Assembly (NCBI GenBank): GCA_022565395.1
Contig: JAIUMV010000014.1
Coordinates: 1 to 64,000, forward strand
Source: Marinobacter sp.
GTDB lineage: Bacteria; Pseudomonadota; Gammaproteobacteria; Pseudomonadales; Oleiphilaceae
Direction of reading: 5' to 3'
Length of the DNA: 64,000 nt
Shown piece after piece: positions 16,907 to 26,003 of this stretch. The notes under the pieces were generated by a model, which was not told the origin of the DNA, searched no databases, and saw nothing but the letters and a program-made list of their open reading frames with translations. The translations under genes and the position numbers were made by a program. The first letter of the stretch is position 1; each line of letters opens with the position of its first letter.

Positions 16907-18883
16907 TTATTGAACCACGAAACTTACTATATCGGATAATGAGCTTGACCTACCAGCATCATCTATAACTCGCACACGGAAGAACCACGTCCCTTCGCCC
17001 AATCCTTCGAAGGTAAAGCTGCTCTGATCTGGTGGAACAGTTTCTGTCCGATCCATTGCAGACTCATCCATGCCATACAATATTAAGAAATGACTTATCT
17101 CACTCAGGCTTATTGAACTTCCATCAGTTCGCGTTAATGGTGCAACCCAACTAATTCGAACAGTGCCTGTTATAACCACCTCTTGATCTATCCCCGGGCT
17201 GGGTAACGCCGGCACTGCACCTCCCTCTCCTTGTTGGTCGACCTGCTCCAAGCTCCAAGGGTGCAACCCACCCCGGAATGCATCTAGAGCAGTAACTCCT
17301 GCTGAATTCAGTACATCTGTCGCATCTTCGCGATACGGGTTAAGGCCATAGCGTACCTCCCAGGCGTCTGGTATTCCATCTCCATCAGAATCCAAGCCAG
17401 ACGCTGACAATGGGTCTACGACTCTAAAATGGTCTCTGGTAGCAAGCTTAACTCCGCTGACTCCATCAAACACCTCAAGTTGAGCTACTGCTCCCCGCTC
17501 ATTCTCATAGTACTCCATCACCACCGGCACCGCTTCATCCGGCCTGAGCTGAATCGATGCGGTGTACCGTGTTGCCCCCTGGTCCCGCCACCTATCAATT
17601 CTAATTTCATTATTTAGGTACAGGCGCACCCCGTCATCAGTAATTGTCTCAAATCTATACTCCCGTTCACCAGAAGAATGCGGCGGGATGAACTCACCAA
17701 TCCACCGAACGCTGAACTCATCTACAGGCATTCCCTCCATTGGCGCGCCTCTACCCCAATTGAAGAAAATCTCTTCGTCATGCCTATATACAACGAAATC
17801 ATCAAAACCCGTTCCTCTGAAATACTGGCCGATAAAACCACTCAGGTATTCAGGTCCTATATCAGGATAATCAGTAGGGTCCAGAGGGTCTGTTCCAGCA
17901 AGATATTCTTCAAGCACACTAAAACCGTCTCCGTCTAAATCCTGATGCACATCTGTTGGGTCAAGCGGATCTAACCCGTAGGCGTATTCATACCCATCCG
18001 GAACGCCATCGCCATCCGTATCGGGGTTAGTCGGGTCTGTACCAAGAAGAAACTCATCGTAGGCTGTCAGAAAATCGCCATCGGCGTCAGAAAGCGCGTC
18101 AGTGGGATCGGATGGGTCAAGGCCATAAAAAACTTCCCAATTGTCGTAAATTCCATCCTGATCTTCATCCAGCGGAGGGTAGCTAGGATCGGCGCGCAAA
18201 CCCTGGCTGGCGTCAAAATAGCCTATGCGATACCCAATCAAATAAGCATGCGCACTCTGTTGATCAAGTGGATATCGAGGCTGGCTAAACGATGCCAAGG
18301 ACGCACCGGCTATAAGCTCGACGGTTTCGTCCGGCCGCTTCCAAGCAACTGAAAAGTGATCCCCCCCCGTAGCTTCTTTGTGACGAACCTCAAAATAGTA
18401 GCGCTTGCCTGCCTCTAGGCTGATCAACCCACTTTGCTGGCTTGTATAGCGCGTGTACTCTCGAAACCCAGTCGCCGCAGGCGCCATGGCTATTAACCGC
18501 GCATCTGTCGACATGCCGGTATCATTAAGATAAAGCCTTACTTCGTCATCTCCGCTTACCCAAAATTGGTAGTCGCCTGATAACGGTGGTAAAAAGAAAC
18601 CACGAACAACCGCACCATAGTTGTCCCCTCGATTTCTCTCCCCTTCAAGCACCGTTAAATTGGTAATCACGTCTGGCCTTGACGGGTACCGCGGATCCAT
18701 CAGGAGATCGTCCACTCTACGCCCTGGAACCCCCTCCCAGTACCACGCTTCAACACTCCCTACAACGCTCTCTTGAGGCAGCGCTGCAGTCGGAGGAAGG
18801 CTATCTAAGTCGATGATTTGCTGGGTGGATTGGCACCCAGTCAGAACGACAGGAACTAACACCAAAGCCTTTACACCCTTCAT
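16907..18883 (-). CDS. PA14 / thrombospondin-type-3-repeat lipoprotein
   Basis: Surface lipoprotein of 658 aa. Lipobox VLTGC (Cys17). A first PA14-like domain (about 45-200) contains GFFLPPLSGDYQFWVSGDDE and YYFEVRHKE. Acidic TSP3 calcium-binding repeats follow (about 235-340) with DxDxDGxxD and DPTNPDTDGDGVPD units. A second PA14-like domain (about 345-475) has ITDDGVRLYLNN, then another TSP3 motif, LDSDGDGIPDAWE. A fibronectin-III-like domain closes the protein (about 570-658). PA14 domains commonly bind carbohydrate and TSP3 repeats bind calcium, so a role in tethering exopolysaccharide at the cell surface is a reasonable inference. Confidence 0.83.
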   Translation of the reverse strand: MKGVKALVLVPVVLTGCQSTQQIIDLDSLPPTAALPQESVVGSVEAWYWEGVPGRRVDDLLMDPRYPSRPDVITNLTVLEGERNRGDNYGAVVRGFFLPPLSGDYQFWVSGDDEVRLYLNDTGMSTDARLIAMAPAATGFREYTRYTSQQSGLISLEAGKRYYFEVRHKEATGGDHFSVAWKRPDETVELIAGASLASFSQPRYPLDQQSAHAYLIGYRIGYFDASQGLRADPSYPPLDEDQDGIYDNWEVFYGLDPSDPTDALSDADGDFLTAYDEFLLGTDPTNPDTDGDGVPDGYEYAYGLDPLDPTDVHQDLDGDGFSVLEEYLAGTDPLDPTDYPDIGPEYLSGFIGQYFRGTGFDDFVVYRHDEEIFFNWGRGAPMEGMPVDEFSVRWIGEFIPPHSSGEREYRFETITDDGVRLYLNNEIRIDRWRDQGATRYTASIQLRPDEAVPVVMEYYENERGAVAQLEVFDGVSGVKLATRDHFRVVDPLSASGLDSDGDGIPDAWEVRYGLNPYREDATDVLNSAGVTALDAFRGGLHPWSLEQVDQQGEGGAVPALPSPGIDQEVVITGTVRISWVAPLTRTDGSSISLSEISHFLILYGMDESAMDRTETVPPDQSSFTFEGLGEGTWFFRVRVIDDAGRSSSLSDIVSFVVQ

Positions 18884-18989
18884 CAGATCGCCCTCTGTTT
18901 GATGAGGTCAGACCCTTTAAGTGTTGTTGCTAAGACAGAAATTGCCAGTATCGTTCAAGACGTCTTCGCTACTAAGAAATTTAGCTTTA

Positions 18990-20093
18990 TTACTTTGAGG
19001 AATACTCTTTTCTCGAAATACCATTGAAAAGTAACAAAAACAAAAAGCTACGCGCTCCGAGCTTGTGCAAAATAATCGTCAAAACAAAGACAGAAATAAT
19101 TATTATCGGATACGACAACCAATAATTGACAGAAAAATAAATGAGAAGAATACCAAAGCCTATCACGAGCAGGTGGTGAAACAAATATATAGTGTAAGCG
19201 GATTTTGAAATCATCGTCATAATTGCAATCTTCTTATCCAGAAAGACTGAAAAAAATACAAAGCACCACTGGCAAGATACAAAAGATAATAAATAAAAAC
19301 TAACAGCCCCAAATATCCCAAATTCACCCAAGCCGAAAAACCAACCAATCAACTTAACAGAAAGGAAAAACAAGGTCATCAAAAGTGCACAACTTGAAGA
19401 AATAAAGCGCTGATAAACAGAGTCATTAGCAGCAAAAACAAATCCCATGAAAAAGAAAATGAAATAGAAACCGAAAGACCAAAACCCTATCAAACCAAAA
19501 GGCTTGTAATAAATATTAAACATGCCGTTTACAGACAACAAAGCAAAATAAAAGATCATAAACAAAAAAAACATTGCAAAAAACATTGCTGAGGTTTTTA
19601 GAGCCTCTACAACTCTTAAAAAAATCGCCCTAACCGGGCTTAGAAAAATAACCACAAAACCGATAACATTATAAAAAAGAAGATTTACCAAAAACCACAG
19701 ATGAGAAACCCAACGGCCGGATGAAAAATAGTTTTCGAATCCATCGAATGACGAGTTAAAACCTTCAACTAAATAATATTGAATCACGTTCAATGTGAAG
19801 GCAACAGAGAGGAATGGGATAACGATCCGTCTCACACGAGAAATTGCATTTGGGCCACTGGATGACAAAGTGAGCTTGAAAAGCAGGTACCCAGAAACCA
19901 TGAAAAAGGCCGGCATCCTAAATGCATGGATGAAGTCAGAAAGAAACGAAAATAAATAATGCTTATCTGGAGAAGATATAAGCCATTCGTGATCACTTCC
20001 GTATATATTTGCCGCATGCAAAAAGATGCCAAGCACCATAAGTGTCGCTCGCATAGAGTCTAAATAATAGATACGAGGAATCACTTCTGGCAC
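18990..20093 (-). CDS. Acyltransferase family 3 membrane protein
   Basis: Integral membrane protein of 367 aa with about ten TM helices. The N-terminal YYLDSMRATLMVLGIFLHA contains the R and H positions conserved in acyltransferase-3 (OafA/OpgC-like) proteins, and FRMPAFFMVSGYLLF is the second family signature. Such proteins transfer acetyl or other acyl groups across the membrane to surface glycans. It overlaps the upstream SGNH gene by 13 bases. OafA-type enzymes often carry an SGNH domain fused at the C-terminus; here the two functions appear as adjacent separate genes. Strongly AT-rich. Confidence 0.87.
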   Translation of the reverse strand: MPEVIPRIYYLDSMRATLMVLGIFLHAANIYGSDHEWLISSPDKHYLFSFLSDFIHAFRMPAFFMVSGYLLFKLTLSSSGPNAISRVRRIVIPFLSVAFTLNVIQYYLVEGFNSSFDGFENYFSSGRWVSHLWFLVNLLFYNVIGFVVIFLSPVRAIFLRVVEALKTSAMFFAMFFLFMIFYFALLSVNGMFNIYYKPFGLIGFWSFGFYFIFFFMGFVFAANDSVYQRFISSSCALLMTLFFLSVKLIGWFFGLGEFGIFGAVSFYLLSFVSCQWCFVFFSVFLDKKIAIMTMISKSAYTIYLFHHLLVIGFGILLIYFSVNYWLSYPIIIISVFVLTIILHKLGARSFLFLLLFNGISRKEYSSK

Positions 20094-20722
20094 CGATGTT
20101 CTACAAATGAAAAAACAGTACTGTAGCCATATTCATTCAAATGCACCATATCATCAAGGAAATAATGTTTATCCTCAGCAATGCCAAGAAAGTGGCTTTC
20201 AAAAACAACCCGGCCTTCATTAAACATCAAAGTGTGATACTTCACACGCTGATTGAACGATAGAAATGATTCATGAGACTCACTCCTAGCAGGCGACAAC
20301 TTCAACGCTATCAAATGAACCACCCCATCTGGATACTTTTTCAGCAGACCTTCAATCAAAACTAACAACCTACTTAAAACAAAATCAACATCTTGCCCAT
20401 AATGAATATCATTTTCACCGACATAAACAAAAACTCTTGATATATCGTTTGATCTAGGCGCCAAATTTACATATCTAATTGCGTCATCAATAGTGCTATT
20501 ACCAATACCTCTACGACGCAGCTGACCACATGCCACAAAGTATTCCTCTGGCACAAGCGAAATAGTACTGCTACCTATTGCCAACACCTTGGATCCGTCA
20601 TCAAAAAAATAGTCCGCTATAATAAATCTTGCAAGCGGGCTCTTATAGGCAAAAAACAGCGATAGCAAACCCAAAGAAACACAAAAAATTAAAGTGAAAG
20701 CTAACCATTTAAAATTGTTCAC
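20081..20722 (-). CDS. SGNH/GDSL-family hydrolase, membrane anchored
   Basis: Protein of 213 aa with one N-terminal TM anchor (about 7-25). SGNH blocks are visible: LAIGSSTISL (block I Ser), a Gly in GIGNSTIDDA, VGENDIHYG (block III G-x-N-D) and the C-terminal DDMVHLNEYG with catalytic Asp and His. Its product would lie at the periplasmic face. Overlap with the acyltransferase downstream and with the glycosyltransferase upstream (14 bases) shows an operon. It is probably the acyl-transfer or de-acylation partner of the acyltransferase-3 protein. Confidence 0.83.
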   Translation of the reverse strand: MNNFKWLAFTLIFCVSLGLLSLFFAYKSPLARFIIADYFFDDGSKVLAIGSSTISLVPEEYFVACGQLRRRGIGNSTIDDAIRYVNLAPRSNDISRVFVYVGENDIHYGQDVDFVLSRLLVLIEGLLKKYPDGVVHLIALKLSPARSESHESFLSFNQRVKYHTLMFNEGRVVFESHFLGIAEDKHYFLDDMVHLNEYGYSTVFSFVEHRCQK

Positions 20723-21830
20723 CCAACACCTTTAAAACATAGTTTTTAGCTATCGAGTCCCATGTGTAATTATCATGAACATGCAAGGACCTATAACTGC
20801 TCAATTCTAAGGAAGGATTATCAAAATGCTTTATGGCCTTTAACCACTGCTCAACATCAAGTCCATCTATGATTCTACCAAGTTTTTCATCTGATATAAT
20901 TTGTGACGGGCCAGCCGTAGCCGTTGATATAACTGGCACACCAAATAGAAGCGATTCAAGAACAACCATTCCAAATATTTCATAACTGCTGGGTAGCAAA
21001 AATACGAATGCCTCTTTATACAAAGAGGGCAGCTCTCTCTGAGCAACAAAGTCCACAATAAAAACTCGCCCCGGAATGGATTTTGACTTTTCAGCCAGTT
21101 GCCCAGATAGCGAACCGCGCCCCACAATCACGAGGACATACTCATCAGGCAAGCGAGCTAATACACTTAACAGGAAAAGTGGATTTCGCCTTTCCTCGAG
21201 TGAGCCTACATATAAAATAACTTTTTTTTCTTCAGAAATCCCCAGGGTGGTTCGCCAACAATTATCCTCGGGAGCCTCAAACGGTAATATATCTACTCCT
21301 ACAGGAAGAATAAAAACATTTCGATAACCGTTTTCTTTAGCGAAATTAGCAGAGGCAGCCGTCTTTGCAAGCAACAATTTAACATGGCTTATTATAAACG
21401 GCCTCAATAATGCGGAGTTAACTTTCTCATATATTAGATTAACCCTTCCTGAGAGCGATTTATACATTCCTTGATAAACAACAAACTCTATGCTTCTTCT
21501 CCATGCATATCTTGCTGCCTGATAAGATGCTGGCGACATGTCTTCATTTACGTGAACAATATCGATTTTGTAGTTTTTCAGAATTCTATCAAAGCCTTTG
21601 TAGACTGGCATATTAATAAACGGAAGAACATAAACAGGACAGCGGATAAGTTCGACTGCTTCACCGGACCCCGCCTTAAACTGCTCTACAGATTGTTGAT
21701 CGCCGGCAGTCAATATCTTCACCGAGTGTCCTCGCCTGCTCAATGCTCGAGCCAATCCAACCTCTTGGCTATTGTAGCCAGCTGTATCGACATCGCTTAA
21801 ATCTGTTCGTACTATTAGAATAGTTGCCAT
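20709..21830 (-). CDS. Glycosyltransferase family 4
   Basis: GT-B-fold retaining glycosyltransferase, 373 aa. The N-terminal half has GLARALSRRGHSVKILTAG and DIVHVNED; the C-terminal half has the Rossmann-type start KKVILYVGSLEERRNP and the nucleotide-sugar-binding PSSYEIFGMVVLESLLFGVPVI motif. It follows the flippase gene by 35 bases and overlaps the SGNH gene. AT-rich, part of the acquired cassette. The sugar donor cannot be inferred. Confidence 0.9.
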   Translation of the reverse strand: MATILIVRTDLSDVDTAGYNSQEVGLARALSRRGHSVKILTAGDQQSVEQFKAGSGEAVELIRCPVYVLPFINMPVYKGFDRILKNYKIDIVHVNEDMSPASYQAARYAWRRSIEFVVYQGMYKSLSGRVNLIYEKVNSALLRPFIISHVKLLLAKTAASANFAKENGYRNVFILPVGVDILPFEAPEDNCWRTTLGISEEKKVILYVGSLEERRNPLFLLSVLARLPDEYVLVIVGRGSLSGQLAEKSKSIPGRVFIVDFVAQRELPSLYKEAFVFLLPSSYEIFGMVVLESLLFGVPVISTATAGPSQIISDEKLGRIIDGLDVEQWLKAIKHFDNPSLELSSYRSLHVHDNYTWDSIAKNYVLKVLGEQF

Positions 21831-21865
21831 AGCACTGTCCGGTTAAAATGTTTTACGATCAACAC

Positions 21866-23320
21866 TCAAATGCCAGGCTTCCATCGTTCCGAGATTGCTC
21901 TAAGCACTTTCATAACCTCGATTGATAGAGGGCTTTTGAAAACAAATAAACAGGCAAACCAGATTGGAGGAAGAACTATTGAGATCATGACCACAGGAAT
22001 AAAAAATCCAAAACTTTCGGTGTCGTAAAAACTCAGCAGAAAAAAAGCTGAAAGACCACATATAGCGGTTATATATATATTGCTGAGCCAAGATCTAAAG
22101 ACTTCGAAAAACCCAAGCCCAAAAACCCTATTCAAAATGGCAGTTGTAATTATGAACTCAAATAATCCAGCCAAAACAAATCCAAGAGAAACAATAGCCA
22201 GCCCATATGGAAAGAGAAACAACAAGGCAATCAGAATAAACAAGAAAACCACAACCTCTTTGAACGCCATGATCTTTTCATGCCCAGCGGCCATGAAAAG
22301 ATCGTTGGAAAACCAATGGACAGATCTTAGCATAGCCCAGATAGCCAGCCATGTTGCAATTGGCGCAGCCGCATCCCACTGGTCACCAAAGAAAATTCTA
22401 ATTGCGGGCAAGCTCGCCAAGCTAATCACCACAAGCACAGGCCAGACCATTGCCCCCATTAGAACCGTTGCTTTCAAATAAGCTTGCTTAATATCTCCCC
22501 CTGCCCTCTTAATATCAGAAAGATACGGGAGCACAACAGGGTTTACTCCTGTAATTAAAGTTTGAGATACAAACTCAACAAACCCCAGCCCCCTTGAGAA
22601 AATCCCAACCTGAAAAGTCGTCCCCATCTTACCTATTACCATATCGGGAATACTAACCGTGGCTCTTTTTAAAAGATTTGATATTGAGTTGAAAACACCA
22701 AACGATGCGACTTCCTTTAAATTTGAAAATGCAGGGATCCAAAGACTGTTCTTGGGGCGCATAATGGATATCATTACAAATTCTACTAGCACATTAACAG
22801 TGTACCCCCAAGCTAGCGCATAGTAGCTATAACCTTTTAAAATCAATAAAATCGTGCACAATAGCCCCGATAGCGTACAAGCCAGCCTTATATAAAACAA
22901 CCTCTTGAACTCATATTCTCGTGATAGCAGTGAAGTCGGTATGCTTATGTAAGGAGCAAGAAAGAAGCTAACAGATAGAATCTGGAACACAGTTGATAAT
23001 GAAGGTATATCATAGAAGCCTGATATCACAGGGGCTAGGAGAAGCAAAGACCCACCCATCCCCCACGAAATCAGAACCGTCAGACCAAGCGCTCTGCGTA
23101 TTTTTTCTTTTGGAATTTCGTTTTCCCTTATAAGCCAGGCTCCAGCACCTAAAAGGCGAAACTCACTCATAATCATAACGATAGCGCTAGCTATAGCAAA
23201 TGTTCCTATCTCATCTGGCGAGAGCAGTCGGGCTATTACCATTGTGGTAACCAGTCCGATTGCTCTCATTATGTAGCGAGATGCAGATGAGTATATAAGC
23301 GCTTGACGAATATTAGCCAT
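21866..23320 (-). CDS. Second oligosaccharide flippase
   Basis: Polysaccharide transporter of 484 aa with about 12-14 TM helices. IGLVTTMVIARLLSPDEIGTFAIA near the N-terminus is the family pattern. The ATG at 23320 is preferred; a TTG 22 codons upstream would add a non-hydrophobic extension. The Shine-Dalgarno is weak either way. AT-rich, unlike the GC-rich flippase at 8917, so it likely arrived with the cassette and its own repeat unit. Having two flippases could mean two glycans or replacement of one by the other. Confidence 0.88.
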   Translation of the reverse strand: MANIRQALIYSSASRYIMRAIGLVTTMVIARLLSPDEIGTFAIASAIVMIMSEFRLLGAGAWLIRENEIPKEKIRRALGLTVLISWGMGGSLLLLAPVISGFYDIPSLSTVFQILSVSFFLAPYISIPTSLLSREYEFKRLFYIRLACTLSGLLCTILLILKGYSYYALAWGYTVNVLVEFVMISIMRPKNSLWIPAFSNLKEVASFGVFNSISNLLKRATVSIPDMVIGKMGTTFQVGIFSRGLGFVEFVSQTLITGVNPVVLPYLSDIKRAGGDIKQAYLKATVLMGAMVWPVLVVISLASLPAIRIFFGDQWDAAAPIATWLAIWAMLRSVHWFSNDLFMAAGHEKIMAFKEVVVFLFILIALLFLFPYGLAIVSLGFVLAGLFEFIITTAILNRVFGLGFFEVFRSWLSNIYITAICGLSAFFLLSFYDTESFGFFIPVVMISIVLPPIWFACLFVFKSPLSIEVMKVLRAISERWKPGI

Positions 23321-23544
23321 ATTTCGTGGTTCATCCAATATAATACTAGATTCTGATAGGCCGCATAATAGCGCGCAACCATCCAATCAGTCATCTGTTC
23401 TTTACAAGCAATGACTTGATATCTCCAATAAATGATTGGACCCATAGTTCAATGTTGCGACAATCCTGACAAAGCACAATATTTACTAAAGCTTTTACAA
23501 ACTATTTTCTGCTATAAACAGGCATCACTACAGGCACACGATCT

Positions 23545-24873
23545 TTAACCGCTATATTCTCCATACCTTGCTCTTGCTACCTTTCCTTCACTTTTCGGCA
23601 AATAGACGTTAGCAGACACCAGTATAAAAGTTACCAGCCAATATAATACCTCAGCTCTACCTCGATCAATAAACGTTGCTGCAACTAGAAATGCTATCAG
23701 CCCCGCCTCTAAAACAAGCACTTTAAAATACTCATCATACTTTCCTGACGCTATTAAAAATTTCTTTGTGGCAAACGAAGTTCTAAAAACTGCAACAAGC
23801 ATTGCTAAAAATATGGAAAACCCAATCCAACCAACTTCTCCAATAATTTGAAACCATGTTGAGTGGACTGCCTTTCCAGTATCTCGCCGTTCAAAATATC
23901 TTTCGGGTAGATAGTTCTGACTGACGTGTATGAATCCACCGATTCCAACGCCCATTGGGTAGTCCCGCATTATATCAAATGTTGCAAGCCAAAATTCCAC
24001 CCGGTGAGATCCACTTGCATCTCCATCATCAAGCTCTTGCAGTGTTTGCATGCGCTCCCAAAACGCCTCATCAGCAACATACAGCCCGCCAGATAATCCG
24101 ACAATGATCGTTAATATTGCTAATGCCCGTTGTCCCTTCTTTTGGTATTTCGAGAAAATCATATAAAGCAGAAAGTATGCTGTCCCTGCAACAACTCCAA
24201 GAAATGCGCCCCTGCTATTTATCAACACTATTCCATTGGCTATAAAAGCACCGCAAAATATTGCCACAAGCTTAGTTTTTAACCCACCCATCCACGCTTT
24301 ATATATTAAAATTATTAATGCCGGAGCCATCGCTGCTGCGGTCATATTCCCATCACCGCCAGTGTCCACCATGCCTATCCCTTCGATGCGACCTTGCCAG
24401 TCACGTCCAGTGACCCTTGCCACATATCCAATATAAGTTGTACCTAGTATGTAGGCCCATAAGCATACATCTAACGCTCGCTCAGTAACAACAACCTTGT
24501 AAGCTAGCATCATTATAATAACGAGCTTTATAAAGTCTGTTGTGAACCGCTTATGATATTCCGGCAACAGTGCGAAATTTATCATAAATATGTATGACAA
24601 ACACAACGCAACCATCCACTTGAAAACCGAGCGATCTCGTAACCTAGACAAAGAGTTTAGCTCTTTAAACCTCAAGAGATACGCGGCAAACATGACGATA
24701 ACAGTGATAAACGAATATCGTAAACCCGGCACAGATGCCGACCACCAGCGTATATCTGGATTGACGAGATATACTATTTGATAAGTAACAAATGCGGAGG
24801 CTGGCGCCATAAAAAGCGCGAACAATATTCCTGAAAAAAACAAAATAAGGAATGCAAGTCCAAGTTTAGACAT
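23545..24873 (-). CDS. O-antigen ligase/polymerase-type membrane protein (exosortase-locus type)
   Basis: Integral membrane protein of 442 aa with about 11-12 TM helices and one large periplasmic loop (about 270-345) holding the conserved R and H of Wzy_C proteins (SHRVEFWLATFDIMRDYPMG, then VHSTWFQIIGEVG). This fits the O-antigen ligase/polymerase-like proteins found in exosortase A loci, the likely polymerase for the repeat unit. AGAGAGA precedes the ATG. AT-rich. Which reaction it catalyses, polymerisation or ligation, cannot be told from sequence. Confidence 0.83.
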   Translation of the reverse strand: MSKLGLAFLILFFSGILFALFMAPASAFVTYQIVYLVNPDIRWWSASVPGLRYSFITVIVMFAAYLLRFKELNSLSRLRDRSVFKWMVALCLSYIFMINFALLPEYHKRFTTDFIKLVIIMMLAYKVVVTERALDVCLWAYILGTTYIGYVARVTGRDWQGRIEGIGMVDTGGDGNMTAAAMAPALIILIYKAWMGGLKTKLVAIFCGAFIANGIVLINSRGAFLGVVAGTAYFLLYMIFSKYQKKGQRALAILTIIVGLSGGLYVADEAFWERMQTLQELDDGDASGSHRVEFWLATFDIMRDYPMGVGIGGFIHVSQNYLPERYFERRDTGKAVHSTWFQIIGEVGWIGFSIFLAMLVAVFRTSFATKKFLIASGKYDEYFKVLVLEAGLIAFLVAATFIDRGRAEVLYWLVTFILVSANVYLPKSEGKVARARYGEYSG

Positions 24874-24884
24874 GCTTCTCTCTT

Positions 24885-26003
24885 CTAAAATCTTATAATG
24901 GAACAGTAAACTTCATGATATTTTTCTATCATTTTGCTTGATAGAAAATTCTCCTTGAAGTCATTGAATGACGCCTTCGACATATCCGTCCTCATTGCGA
25001 CATGCTTCTCTAAATTAACAAGCGCGTTTGCAAAATCGCGATCGTTGTCGGCAGGGACTGTTAGCCCTGTTACAGTCGGCTTAACGATCTCTCCATTACC
25101 TCCAACATTAGTGACAATCGCAGGAATACCCAGACTCATCGCCTCCAACAAGGTCATTGACGTACCCTCGGTATGGGAGGACAGCAGAAAAACCTCCATC
25201 ATGGCCAGGTGATTCGCGGGAGCTTTGATAAAGCCGGTAAAGGTCATCCGGTGGGCGATACTCAGCTCCTGAGCCAGCGTTTCTAGCATCTGGCGGTCCG
25301 GCCCGTCGCCTACCATCAATAGCCACCCTCTTGGGCACTGATCCAGAAACAGTTTGAAAGCCCGCAACATCATGGCCTGGTTTTTCACCGGATCAAGCCG
25401 TGACACGGTACCGACCACAAAAGCATCCTCTGGAATGCCCAGCTCCTTACGTAAACGCGCAGTGGCCTCGGGCTCCCGCTGCAACGGGGCTATACCGTTA
25501 TAGATCACCTGGATCTTGCCCTTGGGCATGAACTCGAAGCGGGCGAGGGCATCCCGAGTGGCACTGGAAATGGCCACTACCGCGGGGGTCAAAAGGGCCA
25601 TGATGGGATTGATCAACGCGGCCTTATAGCGATAGCGGTCCGGGTGAAAGCGGCCGTGTTCGGTAAACACCACTTTGGCGGGCGTTCCCAGGGCAGCTAA
25701 CCAGCCGTAAAGATAGGGGGTGTACTGGTGGCAGTGCACAATATCAAACTTGCCTTCGCGCAACCGTGAGCGGATGGCTTTAATAAGGTTGAGGTCAAAA
25801 CCCGGCTGGCGCTGTACGCTGGTCACCGGAACATCTTGTGCCTGCAGCAGTTCACCAATAGGGCCGATGTGCCCGTCAATACAAAGCACTTCATTGATCA
25901 CTTGCTGCCGGGGCAGGCCCAGCACCAGCTGACGGATCACCTGTTCGGTGCCCCCAATCCCCATATTGAAGGTGACGTGCAAAACCCGGATTGCGCGACT
26001 CAT
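24885..26003 (-). CDS. Glycosyltransferase family 4 (XrtA locus), mosaic composition
   Basis: GT4 enzyme of 372 aa: N-terminal VTFNMGIGGTEQVIRQLV, the FDIVHCHQYTPYLYG region, FVVGTVSRLDPVKN in the second Rossmann fold, and the donor-binding LSSHTEGTSMTLLEAMSLGIP. It belongs with the sugar transferases commonly linked to PEP-CTERM/exosortase A loci. ATG 26003 overlaps the previous gene's stop as ATGA. The 5' two thirds are GC-rich like the core, while the last about 75 codons (24885 to about 25150) turn AT-rich like the adjacent cassette, suggesting a recombination joint within the gene. Confidence 0.88.
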   Translation of the reverse strand: MSRAIRVLHVTFNMGIGGTEQVIRQLVLGLPRQQVINEVLCIDGHIGPIGELLQAQDVPVTSVQRQPGFDLNLIKAIRSRLREGKFDIVHCHQYTPYLYGWLAALGTPAKVVFTEHGRFHPDRYRYKAALINPIMALLTPAVVAISSATRDALARFEFMPKGKIQVIYNGIAPLQREPEATARLRKELGIPEDAFVVGTVSRLDPVKNQAMMLRAFKLFLDQCPRGWLLMVGDGPDRQMLETLAQELSIAHRMTFTGFIKAPANHLAMMEVFLLSSHTEGTSMTLLEAMSLGIPAIVTNVGGNGEIVKPTVTGLTVPADNDRDFANALVNLEKHVAMRTDMSKASFNDFKENFLSSKMIEKYHEVYCSIIRF

